Shown: positions 1 to 10,880 of the stretch, in pieces | Layout: every line of letters starts with the position of its first letter | Numbering within the stretch: position 1 is the stretch's first letter | DNA from: Epiperipatus broadwayi | Lineage: Eukaryota; Onychophora; Udeonychophora; Euonychophora; Peripatidae | Direction: 5' to 3' | Assembly (NCBI GenBank): GCA_028023455.1 | Contig: JAQFVV010000017.1 | Span: 1,422,501-1,486,500 of the forward strand | DNA length: 64,000 nucleotides | Notes under the pieces: generated by a model | Told to the model about the DNA's origin: nothing | The model's database searches: none | What the model saw: the letters and a program-made list of their open reading frames with translations, nothing else | Position numbers and translations under genes: made by a program

Positions 1-137
1 AAGAAAATAAGTTTATGTTAATTTTAATAAAAATAAGATGCACAATATAATAAAAAGATATGAGATATTTTAAAATCCGAGTTAAAACACAATAAAAAGC
101 TTTTAAAATTGGAAATTATAATTAAGATTTGAAATAC

Positions 138-531
138 CAGGCATTCTTATACCTGGAACCTAATTGTAAATATGGGGGATTTGAACTCAGACTTTCAAGC
201 CCCTTCACTATCCACACCATCTCATACTACTGATACACATGAACATACACATGCAGAAAAAATAAATAATCACCAATATATGTATTTTGTGCTAAACCAG
301 CACTCATCAGTTGTTCCAGATTACCATCTCCCATACATATATATATAATCAGTGCTCAGTTTTATATTAAGATAGCAAATCCTTACACTTTAATGAATAG
401 GTTTTAGCCTACTCCAACTTCCAACTCTTTAGCCATCCATACCATTGAAAATCTGATGATAGAATTTCCAAATCCCATGCTGATGCCAATATTGTTGGTT
501 TGAAAGTCTAAGTTCAAATCCCCTATATAAC
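138..531 (-). repeat. Family A hammerhead-like repeat with terminal inverted repeats
   Basis: Short inverted ends (about 173-199 and 502-528, reading GGGGGATTTGAACTCAGAC and its reverse complement) bound a unit whose minus strand carries CTGATGA, a 5-bp hairpin GTGCT/AGCAC and then AAAAT (281-313). GAAA has become AAAA, so G12 of the hammerhead core is lost. The same unit recurs near 55850-56090 and 59566-59900. It has no coding capacity. Confidence 0.6.
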
Positions 532-726
532 AATGCATCACAATTGGTTTTTTTCTAGAAAATAAAATATTTGAAATAAAAACTATTAAAATATATAAAA
601 TTACTGGTATAGGCAAACAGATATAACTATGCAATAATTATATTCAAAACATTGGGATATTTGAAATGCACATGGCCACCATTTTTATGCTTATAAAATG
701 TATTAATACAGTATCTACTTTTCAAA

Positions 727-930
727 CAATATTGCCATCTAGAGCAAGTCATAGTAATCAAATATCTAGGTATAGTGTTCTAAGATTCAAGGTTCCTCCC
801 TGATGCAAGCCGTAAGCTAAAAATTAGTCTGTAAATATTGAATAAGGAGGCACTTGATAGGAATTTCAATGCACTAATGTTCCAGCATCTGTTTGATTAT
901 TATGGTTTGCACTAGATGGCAATATGGTAT
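727..930 (+). repeat. Family B repeat, diverged copy with terminal inverted repeats
   Basis: The left end (CAATATTGCCATCTAGAGC) is inverted at the right end (GCACTAGATGGCAATATGG). Inside is a decayed version of the family B core: CTGATGC at 800-806 and AAAAATTAGTCTG in place of GAAACTAGTCTGG. It is an old copy. Confidence 0.6.
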
Positions 931-1009
931 AGAAAAGCTGCTACTGTGTTATCAGATTGTGTATGTACAAGAAGTGTGTTCATGTGATGTTATAATGATG
1001 TAATACCAA

Positions 1010-1395
1010 TCCTAGCAAAAAGATGTTGGTGATTGGGGTTATTAAAAACTAAAAAATACCAAAATGTATAGATACTGAATTGGGTTGAGATCTGTAGGAT
1101 TATATAAGTTTATTACCATGAATTGAAAACATTATGATGTTTTCAGTTTGTCCTCATAGCTTTATAGTTAACTAAAAAGGTGCATGATGGTTGCTGGATG
1201 CTTTAGATCCAAAGATCGAAATGCAGTGCTCTCAGATACAAGGTTCCTCACTGATGAAGGCCACAAATTAGAAACTAGTCTGGGGATGTTGGATGAGTAA
1301 ACACTAGATACACATTTTGAAGCACTAACCTAGCACCCCTTGTTTAACTGAGCTTGCACTACAAGGCAATAGTGTATGAAGAAAATCTTTCATAA
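1010..1395 (+). repeat. Family B repeat, long form with hammerhead-like core
   Basis: This longer unit includes the upstream block TGTATAGATACTGAATTGGG and a GATGTTTTCAGTTTG block, also seen in the copies near 41600, 54730 and 61830. The core is CTGATGA (1251-1257), 13 nt of weak hairpin, then GAAACTAGTCTGGGG. All invariant core bases are present; the stem II equivalent is mutated. Confidence 0.65.
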
Positions 1396-1486
1396 ATACA
1401 ATTTATCCAAACCGCTTCAAACACTTTGTAGCAAAACTCTTTATTTGCTAAAAAGTTTTTGAAGCAGTTTGGATAAATTGTATTTA
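1393..1486. repeat. Short inverted repeat
   Basis: Arms containing AATACAATTTATCCAAAC (left) and GTTTGGATAAATTGTATT (right) face each other across about 45 bp. The outer motif resembles the arms of the inverted repeat at 25031-25206, so it is probably another small PLE-type terminal unit. Confidence 0.55.
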
Positions 1487-1788
1487 TAGGATATTATGGC
1501 AAACATAAAGAAAAGTGTGATTTTGGTAATATTTATGAAAAATCTTTCATATTCAAACTAATACCTTGAACAACATAAAATGAATAAAAATTGAACACTG
1601 GATACATAGAATTTAATCACTACTTATTTCTAGATAAGAATGAATCAAAAACAATAAAGAGAATCAGTTTTCATTATTACTTACTGAATATTAAATTGAA
1701 TGGTGGAAGCAAAAACACATTGTAATTATGACAGAATTACACTAATTGGTTTTTTGACAATAAAAAAATAAATTTTAAGTAAACACAC

Positions 1789-1962
1789 CTTTAACTGAGC
1801 AAATGATTCTTTCATCTTTTTAAAATCATTCTTGCTTGTTTCATGTAATAACTGATTTGTTTCTTCATATGCTGTCTGCTTGATTTCTAGTTTTAATTTA
1901 TTAATATCTTCTCGATACTGATGGCACTGTAAAGTTAATTGTTCTTTGAATTCTTGGGGTGT
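1789..1962 (-). CDS. Candidate internal exon of a coiled-coil host gene
   Basis: On the minus strand a 174-nt stretch, exactly 58 codons, is open from an AG acceptor (AAATTTTAG before ACACCCC) to a GT donor (AAG before GTGTGT). It starts TPQEFKEQLTLQ and ends KMKESFAQLK. The peptide is rich in Glu, Gln, Lys and Leu and looks like a coiled coil, unlike the Ile/Asn/Tyr-rich translation of random AT-rich DNA here. Both ends are phase 0. It matches no repeat in the window. I do not recognise the gene. The minus-strand 58-nt exon candidate at 45259-45316 is also coiled-coil-like and ends in phase 0, so the two could lie in one gene with a very large intron between them. Confidence 0.55.
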
Positions 1963-1967
1963 CTAAA

Positions 1968-1969
<2 letters not shown>

Positions 1970-1999
<30 letters not shown>
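1970..1999. repeat. (TA)n microsatellite
   Basis: Perfect TA array immediately upstream of the exon acceptor on the minus strand. It is one of many TA arrays in the window, several of which abut hammerhead-like or PLE sequences. Confidence 0.9.
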
Positions 2000-2001
<2 letters not shown>

Positions 2002-2067
2002 AAAAGTCAGATGTCACATGACTTATATATAGCTTGCACTTACAAATATGCACTTACAAATATGTAA

Positions 2068-2375
2068 AATTAAGAGCATGCTAATGAGCTCTAAACAAGC
2101 TTTTTTTTTATTTATGATAAATGCTACTACAAAAGAAGGCATTCAAATTATTTTTATCTTGGATTGTCCCCATCCCCAGACCGGTTTCAAGCTTGAGTTG
2201 GTTTTTTTAATCTAATGTCCCAACTCCTCACTGAAGAGACCCATAGGTCGAAACCGGTCTGGGGATGGGGACAATCCAAGATAAAAATGATTTGAATGCC
2301 TTCTTTTGTAGTAGCATTTATCATAAATAAAAAAAAAAGCTTGTTTAGAGCTCATTAGCATGCTCTTAATTATAT
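2068..2375 (+). repeat. Family D inverted repeat carrying a hammerhead
   Basis: Two arms of about 120 bp (2068-2188 and 2250-2370) are near-perfect reverse complements and share GAGCATGCTAATGAGCTC at the outer ends and CCCCATCCCCAGACCGG at the inner ends. The loop holds a hammerhead-like motif, listed separately. Related sequence occurs at 57480-57790. (TA)n arrays lie on the right flank. Confidence 0.8.
2181..2257 (+). ncRNA. Hammerhead ribozyme-like motif (family D)
   Basis: Core CTGAAGA (2231-2237), a perfect 4-bp stem II with a 4-nt loop (GACC-CATA-GGTC, 2238-2249) and GAAA (2250-2253). Stem III is CCGGU (2181-2185) with ACCGG (2253-2257) and can extend into the repeat arms. The cleavage triplet would be GUU (2184-2186). 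Stem I has a U-A pair, an internal loop, then 7 bp GAGTTGG/CCAACTC (2195-2201 with 2220-2226). All invariant bases are present. Self-cleavage is inferred, and pairing of the long outer arms may compete with the fold. Confidence 0.6.
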
Positions 2376-2387
2376 ATATATATATAT

Positions 2388-2512
2388 AATAAAAACACAG
2401 AATTACTTCTATAAAACTGCTTTAATATTTCAACCAGCAGACTGAAGAAAACCATTCTGGTGGTTGAAATATTAAAACAGTTTTATAAAAGTAATTCTGT
2501 GTTTTTATTATG
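2388..2512 (+). repeat. Inverted repeat with minimal hammerhead
   Basis: Arms of about 48 bp contain AATAAAAACACAGAATTAC and its reverse complement. The loop contains the motif at 2422-2476. The unit lies directly after a (TA)n array (about 2371-2388). Confidence 0.8.
2422..2476 (+). ncRNA. Minimal hammerhead ribozyme-like motif
   Basis: CTGAAGA (2442-2448), stem II AACCA/TGGTT (2450-2454 with 2461-2465; one unpaired A before it) and GAAA (2466-2469). Stem III has 7 perfect pairs (2422-2428 with 2469-2475). The cleavage triplet would be AUU (2427-2429). Stem I is only 2 bp (UC/GA) with an 8-nt loop. The core is intact. Very short helices of this kind are known from PLE-borne hammerheads; activity is not shown here. 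Confidence 0.55.
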
Positions 2513-2534
2513 TTTTTATTTTTCCTTTAGTTAG

Positions 2535-2536
2535 TT

Positions 2537-2573
<37 letters not shown>

Positions 2574-2584
2574 AAGAAATCAAG

Positions 2585-2623
<39 letters not shown>

Positions 2624-2645
2624 ACTTGATTTCTTTGTATATATA
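2535..2645. repeat. Inverted repeat around two (TA)n arrays
   Basis: AAAGAAATCAAGTCAT (about 2572-2587) and its inverse ATGACTTGATTTCTTT (2621-2636) flank a (TA)n array (2587-2618); a further TA array (2540-2568) lies on the left. TA tracts with adjacent inverted copies recur at many PLE-like insertions here. Confidence 0.7.
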
Positions 2646-2691
2646 TATTAAGTTTAATATTTTCATAGTCATATGATGTAAGTAAAGTCTT

Positions 2692-3350
2692 TTTTTTTAA
2701 GCCATATATTATTTTGTTTATTAAATTCCCAATGTTTCAACGAAATACCATTCATCCTTATCAAAATTAAGGACTTAAAGAAGAACAATTAGATCTTAAG
2801 TAAGAAATGTGAAGTAAAGAACAATCATTCTTCTATATATTTCATGGTTCATTATTCAGAATAGGTGGATTATTTCCTTGAAATTTACAATTAATTGATT
2901 TCAGGTTGATTTTAGAAAAAAAAAAGATAAAATAAGTGATCTCCACAAGGTTGATATATGTTGTGCTTCAACAGATTTATTTAAACCAGTCAATCTTTTT
3001 AATATTTTAATATTAAACATTCCGTGTTAAATATTGCAGCTTTGTGAAGACCACTTACTTTATTTTTTTCTTCTAAAATTAAGTTGAAGTCAATTACAAC
3101 ATGAAATCAATTAATTGTGAAAGTGGAGGAAATAAAGATTTTTTAAATCCACCTATTCCAAATTATCTATCATCAAATATATATAAGAATAATTGTTCTT
3201 TATTTCATGCTCAATCTCATTAGTACTTAAGATCTAAGAGTTCTTCTTTAAGACCTTAACCTTGATAATGATGAATGATATTTTGTCAAAACACTGGGAA
3301 TTTAATAAACAAAATAATACATGATTTAACACAAAACAGACTTTATATAT
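2692..3350. repeat. Long inverted repeat with PLE-type terminal motifs
   Basis: Two diverged arms of about 280 bp meet near 3000. The outer ends are AGTCTTTTTT and AAAAC/GACTTTAT, followed by TTTGTTTATTAAATTCCCAA and its inverse. On the right arm the motif TTGATAA...TTTTGTCAAAACACTGGG and on the left (minus) TTGATAAGG...TTTCGTTGAAACATTGGG resemble hammerheads but with TTGATAA in place of CTGATGA. Confidence 0.65.
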
Positions 3351-3593
3351 ATATTAAATAAAATAAAATGACAGCTGAAGAAGGTTAAGTGATTAACTGA
3401 AAGTACTTCTATGGCTTAATATAGTTTTATAAATTATATTGTTACCATTTTTGTCATTATTATTATTTTCTATTATATGTACACATGTATGTTAAACAAA
3501 ATATAGAAATAAACATTACAATTTTTAATATATATATAAGCTATAGCCACTTTATAATACCCTGAGTAGCATTTTAAAATATATACAATTGAC

Positions 3594-3795
3594 ACATAAA
3601 CTTCTTTATAAATCTTGATTTATTATAATATGAACTATTACAATTGTACAATACAATACTCCAATGTTTCGACTATATTATTTTATAGTCTTTATCAAGG
3701 AACAAATAATACAGTCAAAACATAGGAATATATTATTGTACAATTATAACAGTTCATATTATAATAAATCAAGATTTATAAAGAAGTTTGTGTGT
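3594..3795. repeat. Inverted repeat with hammerhead-like PLE terminal motif
   Basis: Arms contain ACTTCTTTATAAATCTTG and its inverse. On the minus strand the left half reads CCTTGATAAAGACTAT, a loop, ATAGTCGAAACATTGG (about 3662-3702): a strong 6-bp stem II and intact GAAAC, but CTTGATAA instead of CTGATGA. The right arm is a decayed version. Confidence 0.65.
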
Positions 3796-3981
3796 GGATT
3801 GTATATATTTTGAAATTAATGGGATATTTTTAAAATAGAAGACTGTGTAGTTATTTTTTAATTTATATGAGTAGGATTTTATAATTAAATATCCATTTTT
3901 ATTATTAAATGGTTGCCTTGACAACAGATTGAGAATGACGATTGTTATTGACATTGGGATTGTCTAAGTGTTGACTGATTT

Positions 3982-3983
<2 letters not shown>

Positions 3984-4029
<46 letters not shown>
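3984..4029. repeat. (TA)n microsatellite
   Basis: About 23 TA units directly at the end of the 3' LTR of the LTR element that follows; it is the flanking target DNA on that side. Confidence 0.9.
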
Positions 4030-4031
<2 letters not shown>

Positions 4032-4945
4032 TAACATTATAGGGAAATAAGGATTTAAACCATCAGAAATCTGAGCAATTGTTTGTTTATCCTCAAGAAA
4101 AAAATAAATATGAAATTTAACATCAAAGGGATGAATATGATAAATCACTCCAAAATCTCAGAGAGATCAGCTCAGTTAACTCCTTAAAGCAACTAAAAGT
4201 ATAATTATCCAAATTCACCCAGCATTCTCAATAAGTAAAAGTAAGTATAAGTAATAATCATCATTAATAGTGATTAACAATCAAATAAATCAATGGACAA
4301 TCTTGTGATTGGATTTCAAACAGTCTACTGTAGACCAGGTCTACTATTTAAGCCTTTGCCAGCTTGGATCAAGTATTTAAACCTTATTTGGATGCACAAA
4401 CTTAAATGCTCTTCCATCAGAATACATAACCATAACAACAAAAATGCTGCAATATTAAAACATGCTGATCATCATCAATGTATTGGCCATTATAAACTTA
4501 CTGTTTAGTAGAGACTAAAATAAAATAAAATGTAGTGCATGGACTTTAAAGAATATACTCTTCATGCAAATCCACAACAACTATCATCATCATCAACTAG
4601 AATCCCATACCCTAAATATATATGCTCCTTATTCTATATAGCTGTTGTGCATGAAAAGAATGCTCAGGAGGCAAGAAATCTATAATTTATTATTGTGAGC
4701 AAGAGGGAAATAAATAAATAAATTAGCTTATTATAAATAATCTTAAATAAATCATGGGCTTCCCTATTTACAAATAACTAGTTTTATTGGGAACATAAAA
4801 AAAAACTAAATCTTAGAATATAAACTGTCATGACGTAAGATCACACACACATCACACTTTATGAAACAGGATTTGGATAGAATAAAGTAATTAAGACTAG
4901 AAAAAATATTTTTTTAAATAATTATTTAACATCTAATTAATAACA

Positions 4946-5250
4946 TATAAAATTAAAAGCATGTGAAGTGCTTAAAAGAGAAGCTATAAAGGTTCAAAAA
5001 TTATTAAATGCTAAGCGCTTTCGAGCCTTTTGCCTCATATTCATAGCAATAATGTGAGAGGCAGAACAGGGAAATAAAAGTGATATGCAAAGAGTATGCA
5101 AATGATCTAGATAGTCCAATGTTTGGAAATGTCAAAGCAGGCATCATGTCTATTGATAGAGTTATTATTGCCATTAATGAAGTACACTTCTCTGATTTTC
5201 CGTTTGATGTCATTTTTCTCTATGCAAACTATTTTAGGGTTGGAGGGTTC
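4946..5250 (-). mobile_element. PLE 3' fragment inserted in the LTR
   Basis: Absent from the other LTR copy, whose empty site is near 11850; ATAACA flanks both sides (about 4940-4945 and 5251-5256). The minus strand encodes the C-terminal part of a GIY-YIG endonuclease and then a 3' noncoding tail with TATGAGGCAAAAGGCTCGAA, a hammerhead-like terminal motif whose first core half is decayed. Confidence 0.6.
5107..5250 (-). pseudogene. PLE GIY-YIG endonuclease, C-terminal fragment
   Basis: The minus strand encodes a peptide containing KIVCIEKNDIKRKIREVYFI followed by a stop at 5107. It aligns with the C-terminal part of the GIY-YIG domain in the PLE at 35799-36390 (KVVFFERNEIKRRIKESLL), including the Glu after the basic run that is the usual metal-binding Glu of GIY-YIG nucleases. 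The GIY, YIG and RT parts are absent because the copy is 5' truncated. It is followed by the PLE 3' tail. Confidence 0.6.
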
Positions 5251-6899
5251 ATAACAACAAAAACAAAAAATTACATGATAGCATGACATTTCAAACACTC
5301 ATTTCATCAAAAAAAAAATTTTTTTACAAAAATTACATTAAACAATCAATTAATTTTTATTCATGGATTAACTTTAAATTAATTAACAAACATGTTCAGA
5401 ATCAAAGATAACAATCTTTGATTCAGTTTAGCAAGATAAAAAAAACTTTTACAACATATTTTTTTTTTTAAAAAAACTATTCCCCATTTATAATAGACAA
5501 TTGACTGGGTTTTAAAAAAAAAGTCTAACAATTTGCAATATTTTAACTTAGTAAAGTATTTACTATTATCAATTCTTATACAACACACACACACACACAC
5601 AAAACTTATTACATTTATGACACACAAAAAATTTTTTTTATTAATAAAAATATAATGTGCACCCATAATAAAAAAATAATACCTCTAGCCATGGTTTTAG
5701 TGATGATGGAATCCTTCCATTACAATTTCCAGTTTCTTTTCAATTGAGCTTCTCCTTGAAGGCTTCTTAAACATGTGCCTAGTTAAGAAGTTCTTTTCCT
5801 GGTCTATAGCAATTCCTGATAAACAATAAATAGCAAATTTTGTCCATTGGGTTTTCTTGATTTTCCAGGTAAGGCTGACACAGAAAGAAACTTATGCTCT
5901 TGGTTAAAGAAAAGCTGGCAGACTACATTAGGGTGGTACTTCTACATTTTTATCCCAGTGATGATAGTTACATGAAGGATGGTAATGTGTAGCGTTTAGC
6001 TGAATCTAGCACATGGTTTTCATGGTACAAATAATTTTTACTTCTAAACTCATAATATGCTAAAAACTTGATAAAACTTCTGCTATTTTATTCAATGACT
6101 TGGTAAAGACTTCTGCTTCTTTAGCAGCTGGATTAAAACTTCATTGCTTTCTTTTCAAAAGCTAAGTTAAAAATTATTTCTTCTCCTACTGTCTTTTTCA
6201 GCAGCAGGATTAAGATTTCACTGCTATCTCTTCAATAGTCAAGTTAGCAATACTCTCTTTAGATACTTGGGTAGAGTCCCTAATTTACCCCTCCCTACAT
6301 ATATTATTTTTTCTAGAACAATGTTGCCCACAAGCCAATTACAATCTGTCTCTTATATGATAATTTTTATGGTAACCAATTAGATAAGATTTCATAAATC
6401 AATTATTCACACAATTCCCTCCTTAATCATACATATTGAAAACAAGTCAAGAACTTAAAATTAACAATATAAAATTCTTGTCATTCCTTTATAATTATAA
6501 ACCAAATCTTCTTGCAAAAAACAACAACAATAAGATAATTAGTTAATTGCACTGATTTGATTTTTCTTTTTCATTAAATAAAGATAAAGAAAAAACACCT
6601 CTGATTAATTAAAAATAAAATTTACAAAGATATTAAAGTCTTCTTTTGTTTTCCCTCTCTTTTCTTTCCTTTTTTAAAAAAATACTCTTAAATATATTTA
6701 ATGTTTGACAATTCCCATACTATCATATTGGGAACTTAAAAAAATATTGAGTTAAATAAAGACCCATTAAAAATAGGTATAAAAAATTAAATATTATTTC
6801 CCCAATTAATTAATTAAATTTTTTATATGTATATTCAAACCTGAGAAACATTCTGCCAACTATTTGATTTTTTTTAGTGCAGCTATGTAGCCACCTGGT

Positions 6900-9800
6900 G
6901 GGAAGTCAAAATTGAGTTGAATGTCTTTCTTGATATTTTAGTTTGATTCAACCAATTTAATTTCACTACAACAAAAATTTATGTTAGTCATGCTTAGTTG
7001 TGCATTGATATTCCCACAGACTTACAAGCAGGGATACAATTTATTAAGCCTTGTTGGGCTATTTGGTCAAAAGCAATTGTCTCATTTTTTTGGACCTATT
7101 TGTTATTCATGCTTTGCTGTATCTTAACATTTACACATACAGGCTGGAATACAATATATTAATCCTTGTTAAGTTATTTGGTTACTCATAACAGTCTCAT
7201 TTATTTATCTATTGTTATTTTTGGAGATAGGGTGACTATTGGCCTAATATATGCATGCCTGCCTTTGGTATAATGTTGGAAAGATAACACAAGTTTGCAA
7301 TGCAACATGAGCTCCATAAAAGCTATCTCAGTTTAAGTACAAACAACTTACTACCCAGAGGTTACATTGAGAGAAAAAACATGACCAAAGGATTGTCTGG
7401 CCATGTGTAATACCTTGTGCATTTATCTTACAAGTCTTATAGGCTCCACATCCATGACATAGTTCTGTGCCTGGTAGACAATTCAATATTTTATTGACAG
7501 AAAGCCCAGCTCTTCTGAAGGGATTTGAAAAAAGTTTAAAACTTAGGTAGGTGCAGTGCATCATGAACACATCTCAACCCTATGTCTGTAAGAATATCAC
7601 CATCTACCATCAGCACTGAAGTCAATGCTATAATACTTCCTAATATTTACCCCAATTTCTTTAAAGTAACTTCTTTCCCCCTCCATTTCAGCTTCATCAT
7701 TTGCTTTATTTTGTTTCCTTGGTCAGAAATATAATTTCACCCTGTTTTGGGAAACTGAGGATTATGATCAATTCTCTGATAATAATTCTCTTTGTTGAGA
7801 TGTGAGATTCTCCTGGTTTGTTCAATTCTCTGATAATAATTATCTGTGTTGTGAGGTGATATGCTCCTGGTTTGTTCAATTATTTGGATTTTATCAAGAG
7901 ATGATGAAACATATTCCTGCTGAGTATTTTCTTTAAGGTTTGATCCACTTTCAGATCTTCTAATTATTTAGGTTCTGGTAGAATTATGATAATTACCAGT
8001 TGAGCTTCTCTGCTTCCTCTTCCATAATGGCACTTCATTTATTCTGTTCTGATACCATGGTGGAGGCTTTATTTTATGCTTCCCATATTGTATAGCATTT
8101 ATATGTGGATTATTTTCTCCTCTGTATGCTGATTTAGTTAGCAAGTTTAAATCCCCTTTCTTTTCAGCATATGCAGGTTTGCTGCTGTTGAATGCATTTA
8201 ACAATTCAGACACATGGTCAATTGTATGCCTGTCAGTGCCAATTAACATCCTTTCAATATGGTTTGAGAAGCTGTGTCTTAATATTCTTATTAGATCTGC
8301 AGTGAGTCTTCTCAATTTTGCTAATTGCTTTCTAAAAAATGGAGTGCAGAATTCACCAGGAAGATACTTCTCTTAGGATACTTTATGTTTAACCCCTTCC
8401 TGGTAATCCTCATTCCAGTAGCATTTCATGATTGCTTGCTTGAATTTGATAAAATTATGAGGGTGGATGACATAGTGAATCCTGCTATGCCTAGGATGCA
8501 CCTTGAAGATGGCTACAAGCTGTGGCTAGCTTTACCTTTTCAGTCATGGCATTGAGAAAAAATATCTTTCCAGACTGTTGACAAATTACCAGCATTTCCT
8601 GAAAAAGTCCTTATTTTAAGGAACTGTTTACAATTCCAGGCATTTGGTTTATATATTGACTATCTGTCTTTACTTTCTTGATCTTTGTATTGTCAATGTT
8701 TTTCTTTTTTTTTAATATAGACATGGCTGCTTTTTCTGCAGTTTGACTATATTGTCTATGGTCATTCTCCAACCTTTTTACTCTTTCTCTGTTTCTATTA
8801 TCATCTCTGACTCACAGGAATTTAAATTTGATTAGACAGGTCTGCTATATGCTCTTGTACCAATTCCGCATTTCATTGACTTTCATTATTCCCTGATTGC
8901 ATTGCTGTCTGCACTAGCTAATTTTATTAATCATTACTTCTTGTATCTCTTTTATTTTCATATCCTGTTCTTTTTTGTTTTGTCTCACTTCATTCAGAAC
9001 TTCTTTAATTTGTTTGATTCAGACTGCTATTTCATTAGCTATATTTTTACTGTAGTGATCAATTTTCTGTAGCATATCTATTTTCATTTCTTTTAACATT
9101 TTTTTCTGAAATTTTCCTACTTTTCTAAATCTTTGTTGATTTTTTATATTAACCTCTTCCTTTGTTGATCTCTCCTTTTATTCTTTTCTTCTCTTTGTTT
9201 AATATTATCTTTTCTTTGTTGGTCTCTCTTTAATCTCTTCTTCTCTTTGTTTATTATCATCTCTTTGTTTATTATCATCTTCTCTTTGTTCATCTCTCTT
9301 TTTATTCATTTCTTCCCTTTGTTGGGAACTCTTTTTACAATCTTCTTTAAACATTTCTAATAATTGGGATAACAAGGAAGCCTCTTCTAGTCTCTGAATT
9401 GCTTTCATTGGTTGCTGAATGTCTTCTTATGGATCATGTTCTTCCATCTTTTTCACGTTTCCTCTTGTCAGCATAGATGTTTCTATTATACACTTTTATT
9501 CTTAAAAAAAACTGCATTGAATTATTTTTTACACAGGAATTCTAAACTTTTAAAAATATAAAATAAATTTAATATCATCTCCTCTTCCATGCAACCATAT
9601 TTTATCTTACCTAACCCTGCTATTGTATTATTATTAACCCTAATCTGCTCTTCTTTTCAACCTTATTGTCTCAATACCTGGGTTTATTTCATCAATTTAT
9701 TTCCCCTGCTTTACTCTCCAATTCTACCGTGTTCATGTGTATGAGACCGATTTCCATTTCTATTGTGTTTTTGCAAGAGTAAATATACACGTACAAACAC

Positions 9801-10551
9801 AAGTTTATATCAAGAACCATTTATCAAAACTTTTCTTAGAGATCTGATAAGAACAAAATAATGCATAGTGATTTACAATTTTGGGATAGGAACCGAATGC
9901 AGTCTTTGGAATATAAGTATACAATACAGCATAAACACCCAAATGTCTATCTCAATTTAGACACTATTAGCTACCACAACTCTTGATATGAAATAAAAAT
10001 GCAAAAAATCTTTGCAAAGCCCTGATCCTTTGAGTTTTAGGACTGGAAAATACAGAACTATGCCTTGCCCCTTTCTCAGAGATTGAGAGGCTGGGATCAT
10101 GGCAGGACTATTAACTGGATCATCATCAACAATCAAAAAAAATTTGAAAATTGGAGAGTTGGAGCAATAGCAGAGAAAAAACACTATGGAGTTGCTTGAA
10201 AAACACTGCATCCTCAAGCCAACAACAAAGTTTTCTATCCATCACCAAAACTGAAAGTACTTTTAAACTAATTTCAACAGTCAAAAACTCATCAGACTTT
10301 CAAAATCATGCCTTCATGATCTGTTCAATGTTAAATATGAACTCCTTAAATAAACATTAATATTTTTATTTTGCAATTTATAATTGAATCATTTTCTATA
10401 CTTTTGTCATATTTCACAGTAATAAGTTTAAATTAATTATGCATCAAAATGCAGAATTTTGTTTTTCAGATGTATTATTGAGATTCCAGTTATATGGTCA
10501 ATGACCATCAGAACTTGATCATCATCAAGACCACAGGTGGGTCACCATTTA
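6900..10551 (-). mobile_element. Internal region of the LTR retrotransposon
   Basis: Sequence between the two LTR copies. Just inside the 5' LTR the minus strand reads AATGGTGACCCACCTG (about 10533-10548). TGGTGACCC next to an LTR is the kind of start seen in Ty3/Gypsy elements, where a tRNA primer anneals. A gag-like relic follows. I found no protease, RT, RNase H or integrase in these 3.65 kb, so the element is internally deleted or was non-autonomous. No clear polypurine tract is visible before the 3' LTR. Confidence 0.5.
7331..9450 (-). pseudogene. Degenerate gag-like ORF with coiled coil
   Basis: On the minus strand, in order: MEEHDP, a stop, EDIQQPMKAIQRLEEASLL (near 9445-9370); a charged low-complexity segment of QRE/DDNKQRD repeats (9205-9300); a helix EVLNEVRQNKKEQDMKIKEI (about 8940-9010); a basic region LRRLTADLIRILRHSFSNHI ending with an Arg/Lys-rich tail (7968-8315); and a Cys cluster CHGCGAYKTC (near 7430-7460) that may be a decayed zinc knuckle. 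Frames change and stops interrupt. Arthropod Ty3/Gypsy gag proteins often have this plan. Its position just after the 5' LTR supports gag. Confidence 0.45.
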
Positions 10552-10880
10552 TAACATTATGAAGAAAAAATAATTTAAACCATAAGTGATCTGAGGATTT
10601 GTTTGTTAATCCTCAAGATAAAATATATAAAATTTAGTATCAAAGGGATGAGCATGATAGATCACTGAACTCGCAGGGAGATCAGCCCAGTTAACTCCTT
10701 GGAGGAACTAAAAGTATAATTAGCCAAATTCATTCAGCATTATCAATAAGTAAAAGTAAGTATAAGTAATAATCATCATTATTAGTGATTAACAATCGAA
10801 TAAATCAATGGTAAATCTTGTGACTGGATTTAAAATGGGTCTACTGTAGGCCAGGCCAACTATTTAACCTTTGTCAGCTT

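Larger units (their letters stand above)
4031..6899 (-). mobile_element. 3' LTR of a degenerate LTR retrotransposon
   Basis: This block matches 10552-14328 in the same orientation along its whole length once insertions are removed (shared landmarks: AGTAAAAGTAAGTATAAGTA, AATGCTCAGGAGGCAAGAAA, CAATTGAGCTTCTCCTTGAA, AGTGCAGCTATGTAGCCACC). The two blocks flank a gag-like region on the minus strand, so I read them as LTRs of a minus-strand element. Without the PLE insert at 4946-5250 it is about 2.56 kb. The outer end, minus strand, is ATAATGTTACC next to (TA)n. The copies have many substitutions, so the element is old. Confidence 0.6.
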
